DNA of 64,000 nucleotides from Morinoia aosen (lineage: Eukaryota > Arthropoda > Malacostraca > Amphipoda > Talitridae): the NCBI GenBank assembly GCA_030386875.1, contig CM059556.1, positions 38,294,964-38,358,963 on the forward strand, read 5' to 3'. Below the pieces are notes generated by a model, which had not been told where the DNA came from, ran no database searches, and worked only from the letters and a program-made list of their open reading frames with translations. The stretch's first letter is position 1, and every line of letters starts with the position of its first letter. Below are positions 46,228-57,575 of this stretch, in pieces. A program made the position numbers and the translations under genes.

Positions 46228-46555
46228 ACGGCACCTTAGGCCCATTTCGCCTCGGGCCCGCAGAGCAGCAGCTAGCGAGTCCAGTGCGAAATGAGCCTTA
46301 ACGTGACCGAACGCCTGACCTGAAGAGAGGCAGAAACATGATGTATAATGCAAGCGCGGCGAGTGTGTTCGAAATATCGACGCCCGTCCAGGTGGGTCGT
46401 GCCGCTGCAAAGCCGGCTAATGTGTGGCCATAGCAACACAAAACAATAATAGACGCGCGAGAGCAACTGATGCAGCTTGTTCCGAGGGGCGCATGGGCTG
46501 CACTTGAGAGATGAAAGGGGAAGTATCTCTAGAGAATGTTGCCATTCAACACATC
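46085..46555. other. Unique spacer with a CA microsatellite
   Basis: A (ca)n run occupies about 46194-46222. No gene seen. Confidence 0.6.
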
Positions 46556-47310
46556 GTCTGTACACATGGGCCGTACACATGGGCCGTACACCGTTCACAT
46601 GAGTCGTACACCGTTCACATGGGCCGTACATATGGGTCGTACACATGAGCCATACACCGTTCACATGGGCCGTACATATGGGTCGTACACATGGGTCGTG
46701 CACATGGGTCGTGCACATGGGCCGTGCACATGGGCCGTGCACATGGGCCGTGCACATGGGCCGTGCACATGGGCCGTGCACATGGGCCGTGCACATGGGC
46801 CGTGCACATGGGCCGTGCACATGGGCCGTGCACATGGGCCGTGCACATGGGCCGTGCACATGGGCCGTGCACATGGGCCGTGCACATGGGCCGTGCACAT
46901 GGGCCGTGCACATGGGCCGTGCACATGGGCCGTGCACATGGGCCGTACACATGGGCCGCGCACATGGGCCGTGCACATGGGCCGTGCACATGGGCCGTGC
47001 ACATGGGCCGTGCACATGGGCCGTGCACATGGGCCGTGCACACGGGCCGTGCACACGGGCCGTGCACACGGGCCGTGCACACGGGCCGTGCACACGGGCC
47101 GTGCACACGGGCCGTGCACACGGGCCGTACACACGGGCCGTACACACGGGCCGTACACACGGGCCGTGCACACGGGCCGTACACACGGGCCGTACACACG
47201 GGCCGTACACACGGGCCGTGCACACGGGCCGTACACACGGGCCGTACACACGGGCCACACACACGGGCCGTACACACGGGTCACACACACAGGCCGTACA
47301 TATGGGTTCC
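46556..47310. repeat. 13-bp tandem array, about 58 copies
   Basis: Central unit is cacatgggccgtg. Leftmost units are cacatgggtcgta and interspersed caccgtt; from about 47040 units are cacacgggccgtg and then cacacgggccgta. Three units equal 13 codons, which keeps all frames of both strands open with a 13-residue period (up to 348 codons). gtgcac and gggccc-like palindromes recur in each unit. Confidence 0.97.
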
Positions 47311-47507
47311 CTATACACTCACTAGTCAGTAATGGAGCGCGACAGAACTCCCATAAAAATCTCCTTGTCTCCTTCCAAGCCGAAATTGCGTTTAGTTTCA
47401 CTATGCGAGACCCTCGCGAGACTTTGCGTGGATTCAGGGATGCGTTATTCTGATATAAACTTTAGGGAGCTGCAACGCGGGGCAAAATATTCAGGACTAA
47501 CTCAACT

Positions 47508-47745
47508 TCAACTACGTTGGCGCGGTCGGTTCGGTTAGGTTGAATGAAGCCATATCGAAACATTAGCTTTGCTGCTCGAATGTACCAACTTCTCAAGGTA
47601 ATGTGGAAAATACATTTTCACGATAATATGTTACCTTGTGCGATACAATTTACTTATGAAAGGTTGTAAAATAATTGAAATGCTATTCGTTTATACCAGT
47701 ACGAGAATTGCAAATTTACTTAGCGGTACACATACGTACCAACAC
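47508..47745. mobile_element. Dispersed element X, copy leading into the 98-bp array
   Basis: Shares cgcggtcggttcggttaggt, aatatgttaccttgtgcgat, gcggtacacatacgtaccaa with the complete copy. Its right terminus, cacggagtcatcgtgttac, is the beginning of the 98-bp tandem unit. Confidence 0.8.
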
Positions 47746-48600
47746 GGAGTCATCGTGTTACATTCAGTGCCTCATTATGGGGCCTCCGAGCGGTCCAGGA
47801 ACCACTCTTGTACCAATATTAGTACCAATGTACGTACCAACACGGAGTCATCGTGTTACATTCAGTGCCTCATTATGGGGCCTCCGAGCGGTCCAGGAAC
47901 CACTCTTGTACCAATATTAGTACCAATGTACGTACCAACACGGAGTCATCGTGTTACATTCAGTGCCTCATTATGGGGCCTCCGAGCGGTGCAGGAACCA
48001 CTCTTGTACCAATATTAGTACCAATGTACGTACCAACACGGAGTCATCGTGTTACATTCAGTGCCTCATTATGGGGCCTCCGAGCGGTCCAGGAACCACT
48101 CTTGTACCAATAGTAGTACCAATGTACGTACCAACACGGAGTCATCGTGTTACATTCAGTGCCTCATTATGGGGCCTCCGAGCGGTGCAGGAACCACTCT
48201 TGTACCAATATTAGTACCAATGTACGTACCAACACGGAGTCATCGTGTTACATTCAGTGCCTCATTATGGGGCCTCCGAGCGGTGCAGGAACCACTCTTG
48301 TACCAATATTAGTACCAATGTACGTACCAACACGGAGTCATCGTGTTACATTCAGTGCCTCATTATGGGGCCTCCGAGCGGTCCAGGAACCACTCTTGTA
48401 CCAATAGTAGTACCAATGTACGTACCAACACGGAGTCATCGTGTTACATTCAGTGCCTCATTATGGGGCCTCCGAGCGGTCCAGGAACCACTCTTGTACC
48501 AATATTAGTACCAATGTACGTACCAACACGGAGTCATCGTGTTACATTCAGTGCCTCATTATGGGGTCTCCGAGCGGTCGAGCAGTCCAGGAACCACTCC
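47720..48600. repeat. 98-bp tandem array, about 9 copies
   Basis: Units carry accaacacggagtcatcgtg, cattatggggcctccgagcg, caggaaccactcttgtacca and agtaccaatgtac. Copies differ at two main positions (gtcc or gtgc; atatta or atagta). The first unit is fused to element X, and the last ends in a rearranged gagcggtcgagcagtcc. As 98 is not a multiple of 3, the same 87-codon frame restarts in each unit. Confidence 0.96.
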
Positions 48601-48907
48601 TGAGTGTCACAAGAGAAAATGTAAAATCTTCACGTAACTTCAAATCACAGCGAAACGGGAAACGAGGATGATCGTCACGCGCGCTCAGTGATAGCGCTGT
48701 TGCTCTATCTAACTCGAATATTTACTTCGCACAGGACGCGCAAATTTTTAATTCAACGATCAAAACGAGGTGGTATTTGCCTAACGATTTACGTAGTCGT
48801 AAGCTGCAGCTGGCAGCGCAAGTTCTTCTAATTGAGCTTGGAGGAATTGAAGCGTTTTACGAGCTACTTCACAACCACGAAAAGACGTTACAAATGAAGC
48901 ACCGCTC
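48601..48907. other. Unique spacer
   Basis: No supported feature. Confidence 0.5.
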
Positions 48908-48911
48908 TTAA

Positions 48912-49132
48912 CCCTTTAACGCTCCAGAGGACACCAGTGTCCTCTTTCAAAAATAACCTCAACATATTGTATTTATTGTATAATTAGTTCCCTAATGTAT
49001 TCTTTGAAGTTCTCTGCCGAATAGTAGTTCCTATCCCATCCTGATATTGGTGACTGCCTGATGTCAGCGCCAGTTTAGTGACGGTGGTTGTGTTAACGGT
49101 AATATGAGTACGAAAATTCGGACGTTAAAGGG
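48912..49132. mobile_element. 221-bp piggyBac-like MITE
   Basis: Ends are ccctttaacgctcc at the left and ggacgttaaaggg at the right, flanked by TTAA at 48908-48911 and 49133-49136. CCCTTT-type ends next to TTAA are close to known piggyBac-family termini. A second palindrome, gaggacaccagtgtcctc, lies at about 48926-48943. No coding capacity. Confidence 0.9.
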
Positions 49133-49204
49133 TTAAAGACAGTAACGCGAAATGACGTGAGCACCAAATGTGGCAGGATCGAAAAATTCTGAAAGCAATT
49201 GCCT

Positions 49205-50100
49205 GCGTGACATAACTTCCAGCTAAGCATAAGACAATTTCCAGCTAAGCATAAAACGATTTCCAGCTAAGCATAAAACAATTTCCAGCTAAGCATAAAA
49301 CAATTTCCAGCTAAGCATGAAACAATTTCCAGCAAAGCGTAAAACAATTTCCAGCTAAGCATAAAACAATTTCCAGCAAAGCATAAAACAATTTCCAGCA
49401 AAGCATAAAACAATTTCCAGCTAAACATAAAACAATTTCCAGCTAAGCATAAAACAATTTCCAGCTAAACATAAAACAATTTCCAGCTAAGCATAAAACA
49501 ATTTCCAGCTAAACACTAAACAATTTCGAGCTAAGCATAAAACAATTTCCAGCTAAGCATGAAACAATTTCCAGCAAAGCGTAAAACAATTTCCAGCTAA
49601 GCATAAAACAATTTCCAGCAAAGCATAAAACAATTTCCAGCAAAGCATAAAACAATTTCCAGCAAAGCATAAAACAATTTCCAGCTAAGCATAAAACAAT
49701 TTCCAGCTAAGCATAAAACAATTTTCAGCTAAGCATAAAACAATTTCCAGCTAAGCATAAAACAATTTCCAGCTAAGCATAAAACAATTTCCAGCTAAGC
49801 ATAAAACAATTTCCAGCTAAGCATAAAACAATTTCCAGCTAAGCATGAAACAATTTCCAGCTAAGCATAAGACAATTTCCAGCTAAGCATAAGACAATTT
49901 CCAGCTAAGCATAAAACAATTTCCAGCTAAGCATGAAACAATTTCCAGCTAAGCATAAAACAATTTCCAGCTAAGCATAAAACAATTTCCAGCTAAGCAT
50001 AAAACAATTTCCAGCTAAGCATAAAACAATTTCCAGCTAAGCATAAAACAATTTCCAGCTAAGCATAAAACAATTTCTAGCTAAGCATAAAACAATTTCC
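49205..50100. repeat. 22-bp tandem array (monomeric part), about 40 copies
   Basis: Units are cagctaagcataaaacaatt plus tc, with cagcaaagc, cagctaaac and catgaaac variants. The very first unit, gcctgcgtgacataactt, resembles a component of the 66-bp repeat at 50529-52031 rather than the plain monomer. Confidence 0.97.
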
Positions 50101-50113
50101 AGCTAAGCACAAA

Positions 50114-50476
50114 TTATTATTATTATTATATAAGAAAGTTTTAGCCTCCCTTAACCACGACAAAGATGTTCCAAGAGAGAATAGAGGAAGGCACCATTTA
50201 GTATGGAGTTGAGGGAACGCGGAATCTATGCACAAGGTGCACAGAAACAGTAAGCTAGGAAAGAAGTTCATGAAACAAGAAAAAAGTTGAAGAAGAAAGT
50301 AGTAGGTGCTGAAAAACAGGACAGCAGTGAACCGAAAAAAGATGGCCCGTAACAAAACAAAAACCTAATTTATTACAACAAAAATAAAGCCTACCTAACC
50401 TTTAGCTCGGGCCCTCACATGGTTCCCCTGGGAGCGCTAATTCCCATAGATACAATATTTGTATCTCCCTGAGGGG
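50114..50476 (-). mobile_element. SINE-like retroposon, intact copy (i), inserted in the 22-bp array
   Basis: A 363-bp element flanked by an exact 13-bp direct repeat, agctaagcacaaa, at 50101-50113 and 50477-50489, which is itself part of a 22-bp array unit. The left end is (tta)n, the right end gtatctccctgagggg. It is the cleanest copy for defining the family, since the pre-insertion site is known from the surrounding array. Confidence 0.93.
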
Positions 50477-50489
50477 AGCTAAGCACAAA

Positions 50490-52031
50490 AAAATTTCCAG
50501 CTAAGCATAAAACAATTTCCAGCTAAGCATAAAACATCTGCCTGCGTGGCGTATTATACCTGCCTGCTTAACGTAAAACAATCGCCTGCTAAGCATAAAA
50601 CATCTGCCTGCGTGGCGTATTATACCTGCCTGCTTAACGTAAAACAATCGCCTGCTAAGCATAAAACATCTGCCTGCGTCGCGTATTATACCTGCCTGCT
50701 TAACGTAAAACAATCGCCTGCTAAGCATAAAACATCTGCCTGCGTGGCGTATTATACCTGCCTGTTCAACGTAAAACAATCGCCTGCTAAGCATAAAACA
50801 TCTGCCTGCGTGGCGTATTATACCTGCCTGCTTAACGTAAAACAATTTCCAGCTAAGCATAAAACATCTGCCTGCGTGGCGTATTATACCTGCCTGCTTA
50901 ACGTAAAACAATCGCCTGCTAAGCATAAAACATCTGCCTGCGTGGCGTATTATACCTGCCTGCTTAACGTAAAACAATCGCCTGCTAAGCATAAAACATC
51001 TGCCTGCGTGGCGTATTATACCTGCCTGCTTAACGTAAAACAATCGCCTGCTAAGCATAAAACATCTGCCTGCGTGGCGTATTATACCTGCCTGCTCAAC
51101 GTAACACAATTGCCTGCTAAGCATAAAACATCTGCCTGCGTGACGTATTATACCTGCCTGCTTAACGTAAAACAATCGCCTGCTAAGCATAAAACATCTG
51201 CCTGCGTGGCGTATTATACCTGCCTGCTCAACGTAAAACAATTGCCTGCTAAGCATAAAACATCTGCCTGCGTGGCGTATTATACCTGCCTGCTTAACGT
51301 AAAACAATCGCCTGCTAAGCATAAAACATCTGCCTGCGTCGCGTATTATACCTGCCTGCTTAACGTAAAACAATCGCCTGCTAAGCATAAAACATCTGCC
51401 TGCGTGGCGTATTATACCTGCCTGCTTAACGTAAAACAATCGCCTGCTAAGCATAAAACATCTGCCTGCGTGGCGTATTATACCTGCCTGCTCAACGTAA
51501 AACAATTGCCTGCTAAGCATAAAACATCTGCCTGCGTGGCGTATTATACCTGCCTGCTCAACGTAACACAATTGCCTGCTAAGCATAAAACATCTGCCTG
51601 CGTCGCGTATTATACCTGCCTGCTTAACGTAAAACAATCGCCTGCTAAGCATAAAACATCTGCCTGCGTGGCGTATTATACCTGCCTGCTCAACGTAAAA
51701 CAATTGCCTGCTAAGCATAAAACATCTGCCTGCGTGGCGTATTATACCTGCCTGCTCAACGTAACACAATTGCCTGCTAAGCATAAAACATCTGCCTGCG
51801 TCGCGTATTATACCTGCCTGCTTAACGTAAAACAATCGCCTGCTAAGCATAAAACATCTGCCTGCGTGGCGTATTATACCTGCCTGCTTAACGTAAAACA
51901 ATCGCCTGCTAAGCATAAAACATCTGCCTGCGTGGCGTATTATACCTGCCTGCTCAACGTAAAACAATTGCCTGCTAAGCATAAAACATCTGCCTGCGTG
52001 GCGTATTATACCTGCCTGCTTAACGTAAAAC
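50490..52031. repeat. 66-bp higher-order repeat made of three 22-bp units, about 23 copies
   Basis: After two plain monomers (50490-50528), each 66-bp period contains three 22-mers starting ctgcttaacgtaaaac, ctgctaagcataaaac and ctgcgtggcgtattat. All three align with the monomer of the array at 49205-50100. One period near 50830-50870 keeps a plain monomer segment (aacaatttccagctaagc). Since 66 is a multiple of 3, frames of 524 codons (plus) and 510 codons (minus) are open; both are by-products. Confidence 0.96.
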
Positions 52032-52247
52032 AATCGTTTGCTCTTAGCATTCCAACTGAGGCCTGTGCCCAGCGCGACCTACGCTGGAGACCCATACTTC
52101 CCAACTCGCGCCTCCGTTGACATTTTGTACTGCCAGGCGCTACATCGCATGCTGTCGAGGTGTCATTTCATCTCCTCTAGGGATGCTGGGCTCAAGTACC
52201 TTAGAGCGTTGCTCGCGATACGATCTACACTACAACAAAAATGTTCC
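52032..52247. other. Unique spacer
   Basis: The plus frame from the array ends here. No independent gene is visible. Confidence 0.5.
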
Positions 52248-52425
52248 AAAAATGCTGCTGACCGACCTGTAGTCACTTATTCAATTTTCAGCAATACTTA
52301 ATAAAAAATAAATGAAGGCACGATCCAGTTAATGTTTGCTATTTTCAAAATTGCTTATAACAATTCACTTTCAATTTGAGTTGAATACTGAACTTCAGTT
52401 CAACACATCACGGTCATTGTGTTAA
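52248..52425. mobile_element. TTAA-type MITE, family M (copy 9, left end missing)
   Basis: Right end cacggtcattgtgttaa closes with TTAA at 52422-52425. The interior shares atgctgctgaccgacc, aaataaatgaaggcacgatc and gaatactgaacttcagttca with other copies. It begins about 50 bp into the family sequence. Confidence 0.8.
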
Positions 52426-52447
52426 ATTAGAATAGAATAAATAAGTT

Positions 52448-52477
52448 AACAACAACAACAACAACAACAACAACAAA
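52448..52477. repeat. (AAC)n microsatellite
   Basis: About nine caa triplets in a row. Confidence 0.95.
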
Positions 52478-52552
52478 AGCATTAACACAATAAAAACAAT
52501 AAAAACATTAACTAGAATAAAAATGTTCCACGTGAAGATTATATTATATACC

Positions 52553-52660
52553 ATTTCAAGTCTTTCTAACTACAACAATGGCGTTTCATCCAACGAGGGG
52601 GAGGAGGAAAGCACCATTTAGTCACAAGTCAAGGGAACGGCAGAATCTGTGCCCAAGGCA
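52553..52660 (-). mobile_element. SINE-like retroposon, truncated copy (k)
   Basis: Tail-side third of the family, from tttcaagtctttctaac to gaatctgtgcccaaggc. It is followed within 12 bp by the longer copy j, the same dimer-like arrangement as at 20106-20550. Confidence 0.65.
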
Positions 52661-52671
52661 TGTTTGCGCAC

Positions 52672-52967
52672 AGATTAGATTATATGCTAGTTTGAGCTTC
52701 CCTAAACGCAAAAAGTTCCCACAAGCAATACCCTGCGCATAGAAACAGATAAAAAAAGAGTTGGTGGAATATAATTGAAGTTGAAAAAGAAAGCATTAGG
52801 CGCTGAAAAACAGGACAGCAGTGAACGGGAAAAAGCAAAGATGTTCCGTAACAGAACAAAAATAATATTATTAAAAAAAAGCCAGTCGAACTCTCAGTTC
52901 AGAACCCCACATTTTCCCCCTGGGAGCGGTAATTCCAATAGACAGAGAAGTTGTCTCCCATGAGAGG
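52672..52967 (-). mobile_element. SINE-like retroposon, near full-length diverged copy (j)
   Basis: From cagattagattatatgctag to cccatgagagg. It carries agcattaggcgctgaaaaac, aggacagcagtgaacggg and ccctgggagcggtaattcc. A deletion removes the accatttag segment. No clear target duplication. Confidence 0.75.
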
Positions 52968-53044
52968 TGCCAATAATTTCTCGTCAGACACGCACCACCA
53001 CTTTTGTTAGGAGAACTTGGAGGCTGTAGCGAGAAGAACTCCAG

Positions 53045-53548
53045 AAATGAAGATATTATACCTCGAGAAATGAAGCTATTGCAACTCGAGAAATGAAGCT
53101 ATTGTAACTCGAGAAATGAAGCTATTGTAACTCGAGAAATAAAGCTATTGTAACACGAGAACTGAAGCTATTGTAACTCGAGAAATGAAGCTATTGTAAC
53201 TCGAGAAATGAAGCTATTGTAACTCGAGAAATGAAGCTATTGTAACTCGAGAAATAAAGCTATTGTAATTCGAGAAATGAAGCTATTGTATTTCGAGAAA
53301 TGAAGATATTGTAACTCGAGAAATGAAGATATTGTAACTCGAGAAATGAAGCTATTATAACTCGAGAAATGAAGCTAATATAACTCGAGAAATGAAGCTA
53401 TTATAACTCGAGAAATGAAGCTATTATAACTCGAGAAATGGAGATATGACTCGAGAAATGAAGCTATTATAAATCGAGAAATGAAGCTAAAGTAACTCGA
53501 GAAATGAAGCAATAATAACTCGAGAAATGAAGCTATTATACAATATAC
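53045..53548. repeat. 23-bp tandem array, about 21 copies
   Basis: Units consist of aactcgagaaatgaagctat plus tgt (left) or tat (right). ctcgag is present in nearly all. Confidence 0.95.
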
Positions 53549-54035
53549 AGGATGTCACAGAACTCGCACACCATACAATAATTTGGATTTCTTTTTCATG
53601 TTTCAGATTAGATCTGACATTGGCGAGAAAATAACACTACAAATTGACACATGCATTGATACATGTGTCAATGCAGAGGGTGGACAATTCAGTTATGATC
53701 AGTTATCAGTTATCTATCAATCTAATCAATTATTATAGCTCTGGATAATTGATGACACAAACACAACAGTGCAAAAGAACTTTACAAATCGACCGCAATT
53801 AATTATTTCCCTGCGTGCGAGTTTCAAGTCGCACTTGATATCAACTGATTCCGACCGTCCTCGCCCTTTGCTCCAGCTCGCAAGAGTAACAAGCAGAAGC
53901 TCCTCCTGCCTGATACAGGGACGAACCAGCATTCACTCCCCCACTCCACCAATAACTCGGGCACTTTGGTCTTATCACAACGCAGGGCAACAATTGGAAG
54001 CAACAGACCGTGTAATGGCAGCAGAATCCGAGCTC
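53549..54035. other. Unique spacer
   Basis: A frame of 113 codons on plus (53769-54110) and shorter ones on minus overlap fully; none shows a domain. No gene called. Confidence 0.4.
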
Positions 54036-54039
54036 ACAT

Positions 54040-57000
54040 TTCATTATGAATCATTCGAATTAGTTGGAACGCTTCTCCAGTTCGTGTCGTTCATGGCTCA
54101 TTCGAATTAGTTGGTGGAATGCTCTTCCAGTTCGGTGTTGCCGAATAACTCATTCGAATTAGTAGGTGGAATGCTTTTCCAGTTTGGTGTCGCCGAATGA
54201 CTCATTCGAATTAGTTGGTGGAATGCTTTTCCAGTTTGGTGTCGCCGAATGACTCATTCGAATTAATTGGTGGAATGCTTTTCCAGTTTGGTGTCGCCGA
54301 ATGACTCATTCGAATTAGTTGGTGGAATGCTTTTCCAGTTTGGTGTCGCCGAATGACTCATTCGAATTAATTGGTGGAATGCTTTTCCAGTTTGGTGTCG
54401 CCGAATGACTCATTCGAATTAGTTGGTGGAATGCTTTTCCAGTTTGGTGTCGCCGAATGACTCATTCGAATTAATTGGTGGAATGCTTTTCCAGTTTGGT
54501 GTCGCCGAATGACTCATTCGAATTAATTGGTGGAATGCTCTTCCAGTTCGGTGTTGCCGAATGACTCATTCGAATTAGTTGGTGGAATGCTTTTCCAGTT
54601 TGGTGTCGCCGAATGACACATTCGAATTAGTAGGTGGAATGCTTTTCCAGTTTGGTGTCGCCGAATGACTCATTCGAATTAGTTGGTGGAATGCTTTTCC
54701 AGTTTGGTGTCGCCGAATGACTCATTCGAATTAATTGGTGGAATGCTTTTCCAGTTTGGTGTCGCCGAATGACTCATTCGAATTAATTGGTGGAATGCTC
54801 TTCCAGTTCGGTGTTGCCGAATGACTCATTCGAATTAGTTGGTGGAATGCTTTTCCAGTTTGGTGTCGCCGAATGACTCATTCGAATTAGTTGGTGGAAT
54901 GCTTTTCCAGTTTGGTGTCGCCGAATGACTCATTCGAATTAATTGGTGGAATGATTTTCCAGTTTGGTGTCGCCGAATGACTCATTCGAATTAATTGGTG
55001 GAATGCTTTTCCAGTTCGGTGTCGCCGAATGACTCATTCGAATTAGTAGGTGGAATGCTTTTCCAGTTTGGTGTCGCCGAATGACTCATTCGAATTAGTT
55101 GGTGGAATGCTTTTCCAGTTTGGTGTCGCCGAATGACTCATTCGAATTAATTGGTGGAATGCTTTTCCAGTTTGGTGTCGCCGAATGACTCATTCGAATT
55201 AGTTGGTGGAATGCTTTTCCAGTTTGGTGTCGCCGAATGACTCATTCGAATTAATTGGTGGAATGCTTTTCCAGTTTGGTGTCGCCGAATGACTCATTCG
55301 AATTAGTTGGTGGAATGCTTTTCCAGTTTGGTGTCGCCGAATGACTCATTCGAATTAATTGGTGGAATGCTTTTCCAGTTTGGTGTCGCCGAATGACTCA
55401 TTCGAATTTATTGGTGGAATGCTCTTCCAGTTCGGTGTTGCCGAATGACTCATTCGAATTAGTTGGTGGAATGCTTTTCCAGTTTGGTGTCGCCGAATGA
55501 CTCATTCGAATTAGTTGGTGGAATGCTTTTCCAGTTTGGTGTCGCCGAATGACTCATTCGAATTAATTGGTGGAATGATTTTCCAGTTTGGTGTCGCCGA
55601 ATGACTCATTCGAATAAATTGGTGGAATGCTTTTCCAGTTCGGTGTCGCCGAATGACTCATTCGAATTAGTAGGTGGAATGCTTTTCCAGTTTGGTGTCG
55701 CCGAATGACTCATTCGAATTAGTTGGTGGAATGCTTTTCCAGTTTGGTGTCGCCGAATGACTCATTCGAATTAATTGGTGGAATGCTTTTCCAGTTTGGT
55801 GTCGCCGAATGACTCATTCGAATTAGTTGGTGGAATGCTTTTCCAGTTTGGTGTCGCCGAATGACTCATTCGAATTAATTGGTGGAATGCTTTTCCAGTT
55901 TGGTGTCGCCGAATGACTCATTCGAATTAGTTGGTGGAATGCTTTTCCAGTTTGGTGTCGCCGAATGACTCATTCGAATTAATTGGTGGAATGCTTTTCC
56001 AGTTTGGTGTCGCCGAATGACTCATTCGAATTAATTGGTGGAATGCTCTTCCAGTTCGGTGTTGCCGAATGACTCATTCGAATTAATTGGTGGAATGCTT
56101 TTCCAGTTTGGTGTCGCCGAATGACTCATTCGAATTAATTGGTGGAATGCTTTTCCAGTTCGGTGTCGCCGAATGACTCATTCGAATTAATTGGTGGAAT
56201 GCTTTTCCAGTTTGGTGTCGCCGAATGACTCATTCGAATTAGTAGGTGGAATGCTTTTCCAGTTTGGTGTCGCCGAATGACTCATTCGAATTAGTTGGTG
56301 GAATGCTTTTCCAGTTTGGTGTCGCCGAATGACTCATTCGAATTAATTGGTGGAATGCTCTTCCAGTTCGGTGTTGCCGAATGACTCATTCGAATTAGTT
56401 GGTGGAATGCTTTTCCAGTTTGGTGTCGCCGAATGACTCATTCGAATTAATTGGTGGAATGCTTTTCCAGTTTGGTGTCGCCGAATGACTCATTCGAATT
56501 AATTGGTGGAATGCTCTTCCAGTTCGGTGTTGCCGAATGACTCATTCGAATTAGTTGGTGGAATGCTTTTCCAGTTTGGTGTCGCCGAATGACTCATTCG
56601 AATTAATTGGTGGAATGCTTTTCCAGTTTGGTGTCGCCGAATGACTCATTCGAATTAATTGGTGGAATGCTTTTCCAGTTCGGTGTCGCCGAATGACTCA
56701 TTCGAATTAGTAGGTGGAATGCTTTTCCAGTTTGGTGTCGCCAAATGACTCATTCGAATTAGTTGGTGGAATGCTTTTCCAGTTTGGTGTCGCCGAATGA
56801 CTCATTCGAATTAATTGGTGGAATGCTTTTCCAGTTTGGTGTCGCCGAATGACTCATTCGAATTAATTGGTGGAATGCTTTTCCAGTTCGGTGTCGCCGA
56901 ATGACTCATTCGAATTAGTAGGTGGAATGCATTTCCAGTTTGGTGTCGCCGAATGACTCATTCGAATTAGTTGGTGGAATGCTTTTCCAGTTTGGTGTCG

Positions 57001-57575
57001 CCGAATGACTCATTTGAATTAATTGGTGGAATGCTTTTCCAGTTCGGTGTCGCCGAATGACTCTTTCGAATTAGTTGGTGGAATGCTTTTCCAGTTCGGT
57101 GTCGCCGAATGACTCTTTCGAATTAGTTGGTGGAATGCTTTTCCAGTTCGGTGTCGCCGAATGACTCATTCGAATTAGTTGGTGGAATGCTTTTCCAGTT
57201 CGGTGTCGCCGAATGACTCTTTCGAATTAGTTGGTGGAATGCTTTTCCAGTTCGGTGTCGCCGAATGACTCATTCGAATTAGTTGGTGGAATGCTTTTCC
57301 AGTTCGGTGTCGCCGAATGACTCATTCGAATTAGTTGGTGGAATGCTTTTCCAGTTTGGTGTCGCCGAATGACTCATTCGAATTAGTTGGTGGAATGCTT
57401 TTCCAGTTTGGTGTCGCCGAATGACTCATTCGAATTAATTGGTGGAATGCTTTTCCAGTTCGGTGTCGCCGAATGACTCTTTCGAATTAGTTGGTGGAAT
57501 GCTTTTCCAGTTCGGTGTTGCCGAATGACTCTTTCGAATTAGTTGGTGGAATGCTTTTCCAGTTCGGTGTTGCCG
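54040..57575. repeat. 52-bp tandem array, about 68 copies, with a 624-bp higher-order period
   Basis: Units contain cattcgaattagttggtgga, atgcttttccagtttggtgt and cgccgaatgact. Variants are ttaattgg, ttagtagg, gctcttccagttcggtgttg and gattttcc. The rare gattttcc variant is at about 54953 and again about 55576, 12 units apart, and neighbouring units follow in the same order, so a 12-unit block was duplicated. The right end (about 57005-57560) carries a separate subset with ctctttcgaatt. Confidence 0.97.

Noticed and set aside
46272-47453. Cys/Pro/Arg-rich repeat proteins across the 13-bp array
   Set aside because: Several frames on both strands are simultaneously open with a 13-residue period. 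No start context or domain distinguishes one.
50501-52120. 510- and 524-codon proteins with 22-residue repeats on opposite strands
   Set aside because: Both exist only because the higher-order unit is 66 bp. They overlap almost completely and neither extends into a recognisable domain.
53769-54110. 113-codon frame before the 52-bp array
   Set aside because: Overlapping minus frames of similar size are present, no domain is recognised, and the frame ends by running into the array.
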